DNA of 7,683 bases from an uncultured Bacteroidota bacterium (GCA_937876435.1 CALEIL010000018.1:1-7683); one strand, 5' to 3'; positions 1-7,014 are shown, counted from the stretch's first letter. The notes: a model not told the origin generated them from the sequence alone. Made by a program: numbers and translations.

Positions 1-6
1 TCCTAA

Positions 7-36
7 TTAAAAATTAAAAATTAAAAATTAAAAATT
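7..36. repeat. TTAAAAA 7-bp tandem repeat (4 copies plus a partial fifth)
   Basis: Four perfect head-to-tail copies of TTAAAAA occupy 7-13, 14-20, 21-27 and 28-34, followed by TT at 35-36. The array sits just beyond the 3' end of murB and reaches close to the window edge, so it may be longer to the left. Short A/T-rich tandem arrays of this sort are common between genes in Bacteroidota. Read on the minus strand the repeat gives runs of five T, so it may also supply the U-rich part of a terminator after murB. Copy number could vary between strains by slippage; that is inference. Confidence 0.85.
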
Positions 37-87
37 CTCTACCTGGCAAGTAACCCCAAGGCGCCAGCATCGGGAAATGCCAGGTGG
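28..87 (-). terminator. Possible intrinsic terminator after murB
   Basis: ACCTGGCA at 41-48 is the exact reverse complement of TGCCAGGT at 78-85. Adding a G-T pair (40/86) and a C-G pair (39/87) gives a 10-pair stem. In the minus-strand transcript of murB this stem comes 17 bases after the stop codon and is followed, after a short AGAA, by a run of five U and then further U-rich repeat units. The enclosed loop is 29 bases, long for an intrinsic terminator, though it contains a GGCGCC palindrome and a weak CCC/GGG pairing that could fold inside. It is placed where a terminator for the minus-strand cluster would be expected, but the large loop keeps confidence low. Confidence 0.4.
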
Positions 88-103
88 AACTGTCCCGTGT
101 TTA

Positions 104-1111
104 TTATACAATAGTCACTTCCGGGGTCAACTCGATTCCAAAGAGTTGCCGTATTTTCATCTGTATGGTATCCTTGAGTTCTAATATTTCCGCCCCGGTA
201 GCTCCTCCGTAATTCACGAGAACCAGAGGTTGGAATTCGTAACAACCTACGGCACCGGATCTTTTGCCTTTGAAACCCGCTTGTTCGATCAACCAGGCAG
301 CAGGGATTTTTATAAATTCCTTGTCCACAGGAAAGAAAGGAAGATTGGGGTACTGGGCAACCAATCGGTCATACACCGAAACCGGAACGATCGGATTTTT
401 GAAGAAGGAGCCTGCGTTACCCAATTTTCTCCAATCGGGTAATTTCGATTGCCGGATAGCAATGACGGCCTGGCTGATTTGCTGAATCGTCGGTTGTGTA
501 AACCCCTGTGCATCGAGAAACACCTTCAATGCCTTGTATTCTTTGTGGATAATATGGTGGCGTTTGGAGAGGCGCATATATATTTTTGTAATAAACCCCT
601 GATCCTTCCATTCGTTTTTGAATATGCTATCCCTATACCGGAACTGGCAATTTTCGGCCGGTATGTAAACGATGGATTGGTCCTCGAATCGGTAGTAATC
701 CAGACCAACGATGATATCCTTGACCTCCACACCATAGGCTCCAATGTTTTGGATGGGTGCTGCTCCCGTGGTTCCGGGAATAAGGGAAAGGTTTTCCAGC
801 CCTCCATAATCCTTAGATAAAGTCCATTTTACCAGTTCGTGCCAGTTTTCACCGGAACCCACTGCGATAATTACATTTTCCTCGTTCTCCTCAACGATTC
901 CCATCCCCTGGATTCTGTTGACCATGACGGTTTCATACCGGGGCTGTGTCAATAATATATTACTTCCACCTCCAATCAAAAGGCCAACTTTCAGTTCGTT
1001 TTTCAAGTCATACAAATCCTCCGCTGTTTCCACCGTGATGAGCTGGTCCACCCCGGCAGCAATCCCGAATGTATTATAAGCTTGTAAAGAAACCTGAGAA
1101 TCAATGCGCAT
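104..1111 (-). CDS. murB: UDP-N-acetylenolpyruvoylglucosamine reductase MurB (type I)
   Basis: This 335-residue cytoplasmic flavoenzyme catalyses the second committed step of peptidoglycan precursor synthesis: NADPH-dependent reduction of UDP-GlcNAc-enolpyruvate to UDP-MurNAc. The FAD-binding half shows GGGSNIL at residues 47-53 and IPGTTGAAPIQNIGAYGVE at 111-129. The substrate half has YRDSIFK with Tyr159/Arg160, GNAGSFFKNP with the proton-donor Ser235, and the C-terminal PEV with Glu331. These are the equivalents of the E. coli catalytic Arg, Ser and Glu. Length and the Tyr-containing loop fit type I MurB (E. coli-like). One small oddity is CYEFQPLVLVN at 290-300, where a His usually stands in place of the Tyr. 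The ATG at 1111 puts the usual start of the domain at the N-terminus and lies 3 bases after the stop of the upstream ABC transporter gene, so the two are very probably co-transcribed. Confidence 0.97.
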   Translation of the reverse strand: MRIDSQVSLQAYNTFGIAAGVDQLITVETAEDLYDLKNELKVGLLIGGGSNILLTQPRYETVMVNRIQGMGIVEENEENVIIAVGSGENWHELVKWTLSKDYGGLENLSLIPGTTGAAPIQNIGAYGVEVKDIIVGLDYYRFEDQSIVYIPAENCQFRYRDSIFKNEWKDQGFITKIYMRLSKRHHIIHKEYKALKVFLDAQGFTQPTIQQISQAVIAIRQSKLPDWRKLGNAGSFFKNPIVPVSVYDRLVAQYPNLPFFPVDKEFIKIPAAWLIEQAGFKGKRSGAVGCYEFQPLVLVNYGGATGAEILELKDTIQMKIRQLFGIELTPEVTIV

Positions 1112-1114
1112 AGA

Positions 1115-2899
1115 TCAGTCGGTTTCCAATTGGAGTCTGGCGAGCTGGTTGTACGCACCTTCGGGGTCCTGCATCAAATCGGTGTGACTTCCTGATTCGA
1201 CGATCTCTCCCTGAGACAATACATAGATTCGATCCACATTTCTGACCGTCGAAAGCCGGTGGGCTATAATGATCGAAGTTCTGCCTTCCATGAGGGTATC
1301 CAGAGCATGCTGCACCAATTGTTCGGATTCCGCATCCAGACTGGAAGTGGCTTCATCCAGGATCAGGATAGAGGGATCTCTGAGCAGCGCTCTGGCGATG
1401 GCGATTCTTTGTCGTTGGCCGCCAGAGACCTTTGCTCCTCGTTCCCCTACGATCGTATCCAGTCCTTCGGGAAATTCGGAGATAAATTCCCACGCGTTGG
1501 CGTTCCTGGCAGCGTTGATAACTTCTTCTTCTGTGGCATCAGGACGTCCGTATAAAATGTTATCCCGGATACTCCCGGCGAATAAACTGATATCCTGGGG
1601 GACCAATGCCATATTTTGCCTGAGGTGGATGAGATCTATGTCTCGGATATCTACACCATCGATTGAAATCACTCCTTCATCGTAGTCGTATAAGCGCAAT
1701 AGCAAAGAGGTTATAGTGCTTTTTCCAGCTCCTGATGCACCGACCAGGGCAATCGTCTGACCGTGATCGATCTGCATGTCAATATTCTTCAGCACCTTTA
1801 CCTCGGGCCTGGCAGGGTAAGAAAACCCTACGTTGGAAAGAACGACGTTTCCGTCGAAACGCTTGTAATCAATCAGGGGTTTCGTTAATTCGATTTCCGG
1901 TTTTTGGTCGAGAATTTCAAAGACCCTGTCCGTTGCTCCGATGGCTCCTATCAACTGGGTTACCAGAGTACCCAGACTGGCAATAGCACCGCCTATCATT
2001 CCGGTGTACATGATGAAAGAAAACAAATCCCCCAGTTTCATATCACCACTCTCGACCATCATGGCTCCCTGCCACAATACGAAAAAGATCCCTCCAAAGA
2101 GCAGGGTTATGATAAACATAAAAAATACACCCCGCCACCTGGCGTACCTGATCGAAATACGCACCACTTCCGTAATCGACTTCGAATAGCGAATGCTCTC
2201 CAGGTATTCATTGGTAAAGGATTTGACGATCTGGAAATTTTGCAACACCTCTTCGGCAATTGTATTGGAATCTGCAATCTGATCCTGACGTTTTTTGGAT
2301 ATTTTGCGCACATGTCGACCAAAGAACATAGCGACCAGTACAACGATCGGTATACTGGCGAGCATTATAAGGGATAACCGCGGGGCCAACCAGGCCAGGA
2401 CAGCGATTCCAATGATGAGTGTGATAATCTGGCGTAGAAATTCTGCCAGGGTTACTGAAAATGTATTCTGGAGTTGTTCGATGTCATTGGTTATCCTGGA
2501 GGTGAGTTCACCGATTCGTTTGCTTTCGAAGTAGGGAAATGGGAGGGTAGCGATTTTATTGAATAGATCTTTTCGCAGATCTGCCATACCATTTTCACTC
2601 ACGATAGACATGGTCACCGTTCGCAGATAGGAAAATATCCCCTGAGCGACCAGTAAAATGAGAAATACCCATCCATAATCACTTACTTTCAGTGGAAACC
2701 TGGATTCTCCATGCGCAGCATTGGCCATTTCACCTGCCACAAAAAGAAATACCATCATGATGGTACTGGATAGGGTCAGCATTACCATCCCCGAGATAAA
2801 ATATCCAATATAGGGCCTGATATAGGTAAAAACCCGGGTAAATGTGCGCCATTTCTCCCTGGTCATGAATTTGCGATCCAATTTCATTTTACCCATCAT
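1115..2899 (-). CDS. ABC transporter half-molecule, permease plus ATPase (MsbA/LmrA-like exporter)
   Basis: A 594-residue fused half-transporter expected to work as a homodimer in the inner membrane. The first 320 or so residues form the exporter-type membrane domain, with hydrophobic segments near 31-55, 76-95, 154-171, 174-193, 257-277 and 290-320, and the coupling-helix region FPYFESKRIGELTSRITND at 121-139. The ATPase domain follows with Walker A GASGAGKST (387-395), Q-loop Gln435, signature VSGGQRQRI (491-499), Walker B ILILDE (511-516, catalytic Glu516), D-loop SSLD (519-522) and H-loop His547. All ATPase residues are intact. Related proteins flip lipid A core or phospholipids or export drugs and peptides; the substrate cannot be read from sequence, so I give no symbol. 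Two adjacent ATGs (2899 and 2896) could both serve as start. It lies 44 bases after the ferritin gene and 3 bases before murB; the murB neighbour hints at envelope work, but that is inference. Confidence 0.95.
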   Translation of the reverse strand: MMGKMKLDRKFMTREKWRTFTRVFTYIRPYIGYFISGMVMLTLSSTIMMVFLFVAGEMANAAHGESRFPLKVSDYGWVFLILLVAQGIFSYLRTVTMSIVSENGMADLRKDLFNKIATLPFPYFESKRIGELTSRITNDIEQLQNTFSVTLAEFLRQIITLIIGIAVLAWLAPRLSLIMLASIPIVVLVAMFFGRHVRKISKKRQDQIADSNTIAEEVLQNFQIVKSFTNEYLESIRYSKSITEVVRISIRYARWRGVFFMFIITLLFGGIFFVLWQGAMMVESGDMKLGDLFSFIMYTGMIGGAIASLGTLVTQLIGAIGATDRVFEILDQKPEIELTKPLIDYKRFDGNVVLSNVGFSYPARPEVKVLKNIDMQIDHGQTIALVGASGAGKSTITSLLLRLYDYDEGVISIDGVDIRDIDLIHLRQNMALVPQDISLFAGSIRDNILYGRPDATEEEVINAARNANAWEFISEFPEGLDTIVGERGAKVSGGQRQRIAIARALLRDPSILILDEATSSLDAESEQLVQHALDTLMEGRTSIIIAHRLSTVRNVDRIYVLSQGEIVESGSHTDLMQDPEGAYNQLARLQLETD

Positions 2900-2943
2900 A
2901 CTGACAAACGTTTATAGAGTGAGAAATGCACGGAGAAAGTACG

Positions 2944-3462
2944 TTATCCCGCTTCACCGGATCCTACGGTGCCATTGATGGCTTCGACTTCTTTGTCGAT
3001 GTAATAGAGCTTTTGAGGAGATTCGCCTATCAACTTTATCCGGTCGAGGATCGTACGTATGAGATTTTCTTCCTCTCGTTGTTCCTCCACGTACCACTGC
3101 AAAAAATTGTACGTGCTGTGGTCTTTATCTTTTGTTGAAAAATCGACCAATTCGTTGATCGACTGGGTCACTTTTTGTTCGTGTCCTAAAACGTCTTCAA
3201 ATAAAGTATCTATTTCATCAAATTCTGAAGGAGGCTGCGCTATGGCAGGGATGGTAGGCTGGACGTCCATTTCCTGCATATACTCCAGAAGTTTCATCAT
3301 ATGCATATGCTCCTCATCCGCCTGACGTTTGAGAAACTGGGCACATCCCATCAACCCTCTATAATCACACCAGGCAGACATAGAAAGATACAGGAAACTG
3401 GCGTAACCCTCCATTTCGATCTGACTGTTTAATTTTTCCTGCATTTCAGGACTCATAATCAT
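2944..3462 (-). CDS. ftnA: Non-haem ferritin (FtnA-type iron storage)
   Basis: A 172-residue four-helix-bundle ferritin, which assembles into a 24-subunit cytoplasmic shell that oxidises Fe(II) and stores it as ferric mineral. It aligns along its length with E. coli FtnA, with conserved stretches MSAWC (28-32) and FNFLQWYVxEQ-like NFLQWYVEEQ (119-128). Ferroxidase ligands are present: Glu18, Glu51, His54, Glu95 and Gln128, with Glu127, Glu130 and Glu131 matching the third iron site. No haem-ligand Met of the bacterioferritin kind is apparent, and it lacks Dps features. The C-terminus has a short Gly-rich tail (GTVGSGEAG) beyond the usual end. Either ATG 3462 or ATG 3456 (Met3) is a plausible start; the first is used. 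A -7-like element just upstream suggests its own promoter. Confidence 0.95.
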   Translation of the reverse strand: MIMSPEMQEKLNSQIEMEGYASFLYLSMSAWCDYRGLMGCAQFLKRQADEEHMHMMKLLEYMQEMDVQPTIPAIAQPPSEFDEIDTLFEDVLGHEQKVTQSINELVDFSTKDKDHSTYNFLQWYVEEQREEENLIRTILDRIKLIGESPQKLYYIDKEVEAINGTVGSGEAG

Positions 3463-3488
3463 GCGTTTTTGTAGAACTATAATACGAG

Positions 3489-3496
3489 CAAATATA
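3489..3496 (-). promoter_or_regulatory. Possible -7 promoter element for the ferritin gene
   Basis: On the minus strand this reads TATATTTG, a full match to the Bacteroidota core TAnnTTTG. It is 26 bases upstream of the ferritin ATG, in the short gap after the phosphatase stop codon. Transcription would start roughly at 3480-3485, giving a leader of about 20 bases. I see no TTTG or TTG at the usual -33 spacing, so only half of the promoter is supported. In A/T-rich DNA a six-base match can arise by chance. Confidence 0.4.
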
Positions 3497-3500
3497 AGAA

Positions 3501-3962
3501 CTATTCTCCTCTTTCTGCATTTTCAATTATTTTATCACACGCCTCATCCAACATCTGGAATACGAGATCAAATCCGTATTCACCAAAATACGGATCAGGT
3601 ACATTGGTTTCGGAGGCTGTATGGAGGACGCTCATGATTTTTTGAACACGGCCTTTTTCTTCCTCTGTATGACAGTATCTGAGTACGTCATTGAGGTTTT
3701 GGTCGTCCATCACGTATATCCTGTCAAAGTAATCGATATCGGAGGATCGCAATTTCCTGGATTTTTGTTGAGAAATATCCAATCCATACTTCCGGGCGGT
3801 TTCTACTGACCTTTCGTCTGGCCCTTCACCATTGTGCCATCCGGACGTACCCGCGCTGTCTACTTCCCAATCCAGTCCTCTTTGTTGTGCTTTCGTTTGG
3901 AGAATGCCTTCAGCGAGGGGAGACCGACAGATATTACCCAGACAAACCATTAAAATTTTCAT
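3501..3962 (-). CDS. Low-molecular-weight protein-tyrosine phosphatase
   Basis: A 153-residue soluble phosphatase using a cysteine-phosphate intermediate. The P-loop stands right at the N-terminus as family members have it: VCLGNICRS with nucleophile Cys7, Arg13 and Ser14 (C-x5-R-S). The general-acid loop DPY is present with Asp123 and Tyr125. Length is normal for the family (about 150-160). Substrates in bacteria include tyrosine kinases of capsule export, arginine-phosphate proteins and others; nothing nearby identifies a target, and no tyrosine kinase is in the window. The frame is open to a TTG at 3998, which would add 12 residues, but I choose ATG 3962. It places the P-loop at the standard distance from the start, and the TTG falls inside a good -7 promoter match. 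First gene of the minus-strand cluster. Confidence 0.95.
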   Translation of the reverse strand: MKILMVCLGNICRSPLAEGILQTKAQQRGLDWEVDSAGTSGWHNGEGPDERSVETARKYGLDISQQKSRKLRSSDIDYFDRIYVMDDQNLNDVLRYCHTEEEKGRVQKIMSVLHTASETNVPDPYFGEYGFDLVFQMLDEACDKIIENAERGE

Positions 3963-3981
3963 CTTATCAATTAATTTAAGG

Positions 3982-3989
3982 TAAATTTG
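3982..3989 (+). promoter_or_regulatory. Possible plus-strand -7 element ahead of trkA
   Basis: TAAATTTG is a full match to TAnnTTTG on the plus strand. TTTC at 3957-3960, 21 bases upstream, is a one-mismatch -33 candidate. It would start transcription near 3996 and give trkA a leader of about 180 bases. It faces the phosphatase promoter core at 3996-4003, so the two putative start regions overlap. Other weaker one-mismatch cores occur nearer trkA, for example TCATTTTG ending near 4074, so which promoter drives trkA is unsettled. Confidence 0.3.
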
Positions 3990-3995
3990 TTTGCT

Positions 3996-4021
3996 CAAAG
4001 ATATCAGGAGCTTAATGCAAA
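3996..4021 (-). promoter_or_regulatory. Possible Bacteroidota-type promoter for the phosphatase gene
   Basis: On the minus strand TATCTTTG (4003-3996) is a full match to the -7 core TAnnTTTG. A TTTG at 4021-4018 could be the -33 element. The spacer is 14 bases, shorter than the roughly 17-21 usual in this phylum, so the upstream half is doubtful. A start site near 3990 gives a leader of about 28 bases to ATG 3962. The element overlaps the alternative TTG start at 3998 and so argues against that start. Confidence 0.5.
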
Positions 4022-4105
4022 CAGATTTATTGGTAAAAAGATTTTAGTAACTCTGTATATCTTACGTCATTTTGCTTAGTTTGTTTTTATTGGGATCAGA
4101 CTATT

Positions 4106-4165
4106 TCCCGCATAACTCCGCAGAGAATGATTACGACATCGATCCGTGACATTGGAACTGCGGGA
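4106..4165 (+). other. Inverted repeat with an alternative pairing in the trkA leader
   Basis: TCCCGCA (4106-4112) can pair with TGCGGGA (4159-4165), a 7-pair stem around a 46-base loop. Alternatively CCGCAG (4118-4123) can pair with CTGCGG (4158-4163). The two pairings share the same 3' arm, so they exclude each other, and that arm ends 12 bases before the trkA ATG, just ahead of the AAGGA. The geometry could let structure control access to the start of trkA. Stems this short with long loops can be chance, and it matches no riboswitch class I recognise. Confidence 0.2.
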
Positions 4166-4166
4166 T

Positions 4167-4171
4167 AAGGA
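4167..4171 (+). promoter_or_regulatory. Ribosome binding site of trkA
   Basis: AAGGA lies 6 bases before ATG 4178. A recognisable Shine-Dalgarno sequence is worth noting because most genes here, as usual in Bacteroidota, lack one. It supports 4178 as the start. Confidence 0.5.
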
Positions 4172-4177
4172 ACAAAG

Positions 4178-5518
4178 ATGAAAATAATACTGGCCGGTGC
4201 AGGGGAAGTCGGAAGCCACCTTGCAAAATTATTGTCCTACGAAAATCACGACATCATTTTGATCGATATCGATCAGGAGATGCTCGACAGTGCATACAAC
4301 CAGCTCGATATTCTTCCTATAAAGGGTGACGCTGCTTCCCGGTCTGTATTATATCAGGCTGAAATATGGAAAGCGGATTTGTACATGTCCGTCACCACCT
4401 CCGAACACACCAATCTGGTCTCTGCCATCCTGGCCAAAAAAATGGGGGCCAAACAAACCATTGCCCGGGTCGAGAATCCTGAATTTCTGGCCGAGGATCA
4501 GATGGAGGTATTCAGAGAGCTTGGGATTGACATTATCATCTCACCCAACAATCTGGTAGCCAAAGAAATCACACGTCTGCTGAAGCAGACCGCTCTGACC
4601 GATATCTTCGAATTTGAGGACGGGAAACTTTCGGTGATAGGGCTCACCGTCCGGTACAATTCCAAAATAGTGGGCCGGAATATTTTGGAGATCGAAGAAA
4701 TGACCACCGATTTCCCGTTCCGGCCGATAGCCATCCTGAGAGGGAATACGACCATAAGACCCCGTGGGACGACGATTGTGCGGCCCAGGGATCACATTTA
4801 TATGATGGCTCGCCAGGAAGAAATCAAGAAGGCGACCGCCTTTGCGGGAAAGATGAACAAAACCGTCAAGAAGGTGATGGTTCTCGGTGGTGGCGAAATT
4901 TCACGATTGACAGCTGGGATGTTGGAAAAGACGTACCAACTCACCGTGGTGGAAAAAGACAAAGAAAACTGCAAATTACTTCTGGAGACACTCACGCACA
5001 GTCTGGTCATCAAAGGAGACCCGACCAATTTTGAAGTTTTGAAAGAAGAAGGACTGGATGAAATGGATGCGTTGATCTGTCTTTTGCCCAATTCCGAGTC
5101 CAATATCATCATATCACTAATGGCCGAGGAACTCGTCGGAATCAAAACCATCGCGTTGGTAGACAACCCAGATTATATCCGGATCTCCCAAAATATTGGC
5201 GTCGATACTTTGCTCAACACCAAACTGATAGCGGCCAATAATATATTCAGGTTTATTCGCAAAGGTGAAATCGAAGCGATAACCAGCTTGCATGGGGTAG
5301 ATGCGGAAATTATAGAATACACGGTTACCAATACCAGTAAACTGATCCGAAGACCGTTGTCCAAGCTCAATTTTCCAAAGCAGGCTCTTGTCGCCGGAGT
5401 GATTCGCAATGATGAGAGCATCATTCCCGATGGTGATTTCCAGTTCCAACTCAACGATAAGGTCATCGTGTTTGCTGAACCTGAAGCCATTGGTCTGGTC
5501 GAAAAAATGTTCAGGTAA
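4178..5518 (+). CDS. trkA: Trk potassium uptake regulatory subunit TrkA
   Basis: A 446-residue peripheral membrane protein that binds NAD(H)/ATP and gates the TrkH channel, controlling K+ entry. It has the double architecture of the full-length TrkA: an N-terminal Rossmann domain (about 1-125) with GAGEVG at 6-11 and acidic Asp30 at the end of the second strand, and a TrkA-C domain (about 145-215). A second Rossmann domain (about 231-345) follows with GGGEIS at 237-242 and Glu259, then a second TrkA-C domain (about 365-446). The second nucleotide loop has Ser where the third Gly is expected, while the first is canonical, so the two sites may differ in nucleotide preference. Its TAA stop overlaps the trkH ATG by one base (TAATG at 5516-5520), typical of translational coupling in equal stoichiometry. 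The start is supported by an AAGGA and by the Rossmann strand beginning at Met1. Confidence 0.97.
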   Translation: MKIILAGAGEVGSHLAKLLSYENHDIILIDIDQEMLDSAYNQLDILPIKGDAASRSVLYQAEIWKADLYMSVTTSEHTNLVSAILAKKMGAKQTIARVENPEFLAEDQMEVFRELGIDIIISPNNLVAKEITRLLKQTALTDIFEFEDGKLSVIGLTVRYNSKIVGRNILEIEEMTTDFPFRPIAILRGNTTIRPRGTTIVRPRDHIYMMARQEEIKKATAFAGKMNKTVKKVMVLGGGEISRLTAGMLEKTYQLTVVEKDKENCKLLLETLTHSLVIKGDPTNFEVLKEEGLDEMDALICLLPNSESNIIISLMAEELVGIKTIALVDNPDYIRISQNIGVDTLLNTKLIAANNIFRFIRKGEIEAITSLHGVDAEIIEYTVTNTSKLIRRPLSKLNFPKQALVAGVIRNDESIIPDGDFQFQLNDKVIVFAEPEAIGLVEKMFR

Positions 5519-7014
5519 TGAAAATATTGCGATATGGAGCCATCTTAAAAGTATTGGGGGTGCTGCTTTGTATCATAGCATTCTCCATGGTTTTGTGTAT
5601 TCCTTTTTCTATATACTATCAAACCAGCCATTTATCTGATTTTGTGAGTAGCATAATGATTTGCCTTTTTGGTGGAATAGTTCTGTTGTTTGCTGCCCGG
5701 AAAATGGATCAAACCGTGACCAAACGGGAGGGATATCTCATCGTTTTTCTCGCCTGGATTACACTGTGGATAGCGTGCGCGCTGCCCTATGTGCTTTCGG
5801 GCAATATGGCTTCAATCACCGATGCATTTTTTGAAACCATGTCCGGATTGACCACTACCGGTTCGACTGTGATCAACGACATTGAAATGTGGCCCAGGGA
5901 TATCCTTTTCTGGCGCAGTTTCACTCAGTGGTTGGGTGGTATGGGGATGATAGTACTTACGGTAGCTTTGTTGCCATTACTTGGGATTGGGGGGATTGAA
6001 CTATTTGTGGCAGAAGCCCCGGGTCCAACCTCCGAAAAACTGCATCCCCGGATCAAAGATACTGCCAAATCATTGTGGTTTATATATTTGGGGTTAACGT
6101 TGATTCTCTGGTTGATTCTGTGGCTTTTGGGGATGGATTGGTTTGATGGAATCAATCACGCCCTGACTACCATGGCCACCGGAGGATTTAGTACTAAAAA
6201 TGCCAGTGTGGCTTATTTTAGTCCGCAAATTCAGTACGTCATAGCCTTGTTTATGTTTTTGGGTGGCGTCAATTATTCCCTGTATTATCTGGCATTACGC
6301 CGTAAATTCAGTTCTGTGTGGAGTAGTGATGAATTGAGATATTATTGTTTTCTGATCATTGGGGTAGCGTTCGCTGTGACAATACTGGTATTCACCAGTG
6401 CTGATATCACGATCGAGCAAGCCTTCCGGGATTCCCTGTTTCAGGTAATTTCCGTGGTAACCACCACTGGATTTGTAACGGCTGATTATACGAGCTGGTC
6501 CCCGGTCCTGACCGCCATTTTTTTTATACTATTATTTATGGGTGCTTGCGCTGGTTCGACCTCAGGGGGGATCAAAATTATCCGGCATACGGTGCTGTTC
6601 AGAAACTCCATCCTGGAATTCAAACGCCTGCTCCATCCCAGAGCTATGATTCGCTTGCGACTCAACGGGAAAATAGTACCTCCGCGGGTATTGACGCATA
6701 TTTTGGTCTTTTTTGTCCTGTATATAGGAACATTTGCGGTAGGTACTGTCCTGGTGGTTATGACAGGAGTAGATCTTATTACGGCTGCGGGAGCCGTTGC
6801 GGCGAGTGCGCGCGCGGCACCGTTACGCGGACGCCCGCCCGCGCCTCCACGACCGCCGCCACGGCCAGCGCCGGCACAATCCGCGCCGCCTCCGCCACGA
6901 GCGCGGCCGACTGCGCCTCGCTCGGCGCCACGTCCTCGAACTCGTGCTCGTACGAGCTCCCGACGACGAGCGTGTCTCCGTCCGGCACGACGTAGCCGAA
7001 GCCCGAGAGGGTAG
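5518..7014 (+). CDS. trkH: Trk potassium channel subunit TrkH, genuine to about 6807, then chimeric sequence
   Basis: The pore subunit of Trk, a four-repeat K+ channel of the inner membrane. Membrane segments are visible near residues 8-34, 40-60, 71-93, 136-160, 184-206, 238-258, 276-296, 327-345 and 390-416. Three of the four selectivity-filter loops are present: TTTGST (112-117), TMATGGFST (218-226) and VTTTGFVT (314-321). The conserved GSTSGGIKIIR loop (346-356), which gates the pore in this family, is intact with Arg356. The sequence follows the family through ITAAGAVAA (421-429), exactly where the fourth filter (a GNIGPG-like segment) should come next. From Ser430 the translation becomes Ala/Pro/Arg-rich and unrelated, and the frame merely stays open to TAG at 7012-7014. 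The last 68 or so residues are not TrkH. As it stands, the product lacks the fourth filter and final helix and could not form a normal pore. The defect comes from the join near 6800, probably not from the organism. Confidence 0.9.
   Translation: MKILRYGAILKVLGVLLCIIAFSMVLCIPFSIYYQTSHLSDFVSSIMICLFGGIVLLFAARKMDQTVTKREGYLIVFLAWITLWIACALPYVLSGNMASITDAFFETMSGLTTTGSTVINDIEMWPRDILFWRSFTQWLGGMGMIVLTVALLPLLGIGGIELFVAEAPGPTSEKLHPRIKDTAKSLWFIYLGLTLILWLILWLLGMDWFDGINHALTTMATGGFSTKNASVAYFSPQIQYVIALFMFLGGVNYSLYYLALRRKFSSVWSSDELRYYCFLIIGVAFAVTILVFTSADITIEQAFRDSLFQVISVVTTTGFVTADYTSWSPVLTAIFFILLFMGACAGSTSGGIKIIRHTVLFRNSILEFKRLLHPRAMIRLRLNGKIVPPRVLTHILVFFVLYIGTFAVGTVLVVMTGVDLITAAGAVAASARAAPLRGRPPAPPRPPPRPAPAQSAPPPPRARPTAPRSAPRPRTRARTSSRRRACLRPARRSRSPRG

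Noticed and set aside
39..245. A small 68-codon minus-strand gene at the left edge
   Set aside because: It lies mostly inside the murB 3' end in another frame, its sequence has no recognisable features, and it covers the hairpin region.
3963..3998. TTG start at 3998 for the phosphatase, adding 12 residues
   Set aside because: The added residues come before the usual N-terminal strand and P-loop, and the TTG lies inside a full -7 promoter match. ATG 3962 is the better start.
5518..7014. A novel TrkH fusion with a C-terminal Pro/Arg-rich domain of about 68 residues
   Set aside because: The extension starts in the middle of the fourth pore loop, exactly where base composition changes. It is the antisense frame of a recognisable oxidoreductase gene. 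It is a by-product of the junction.
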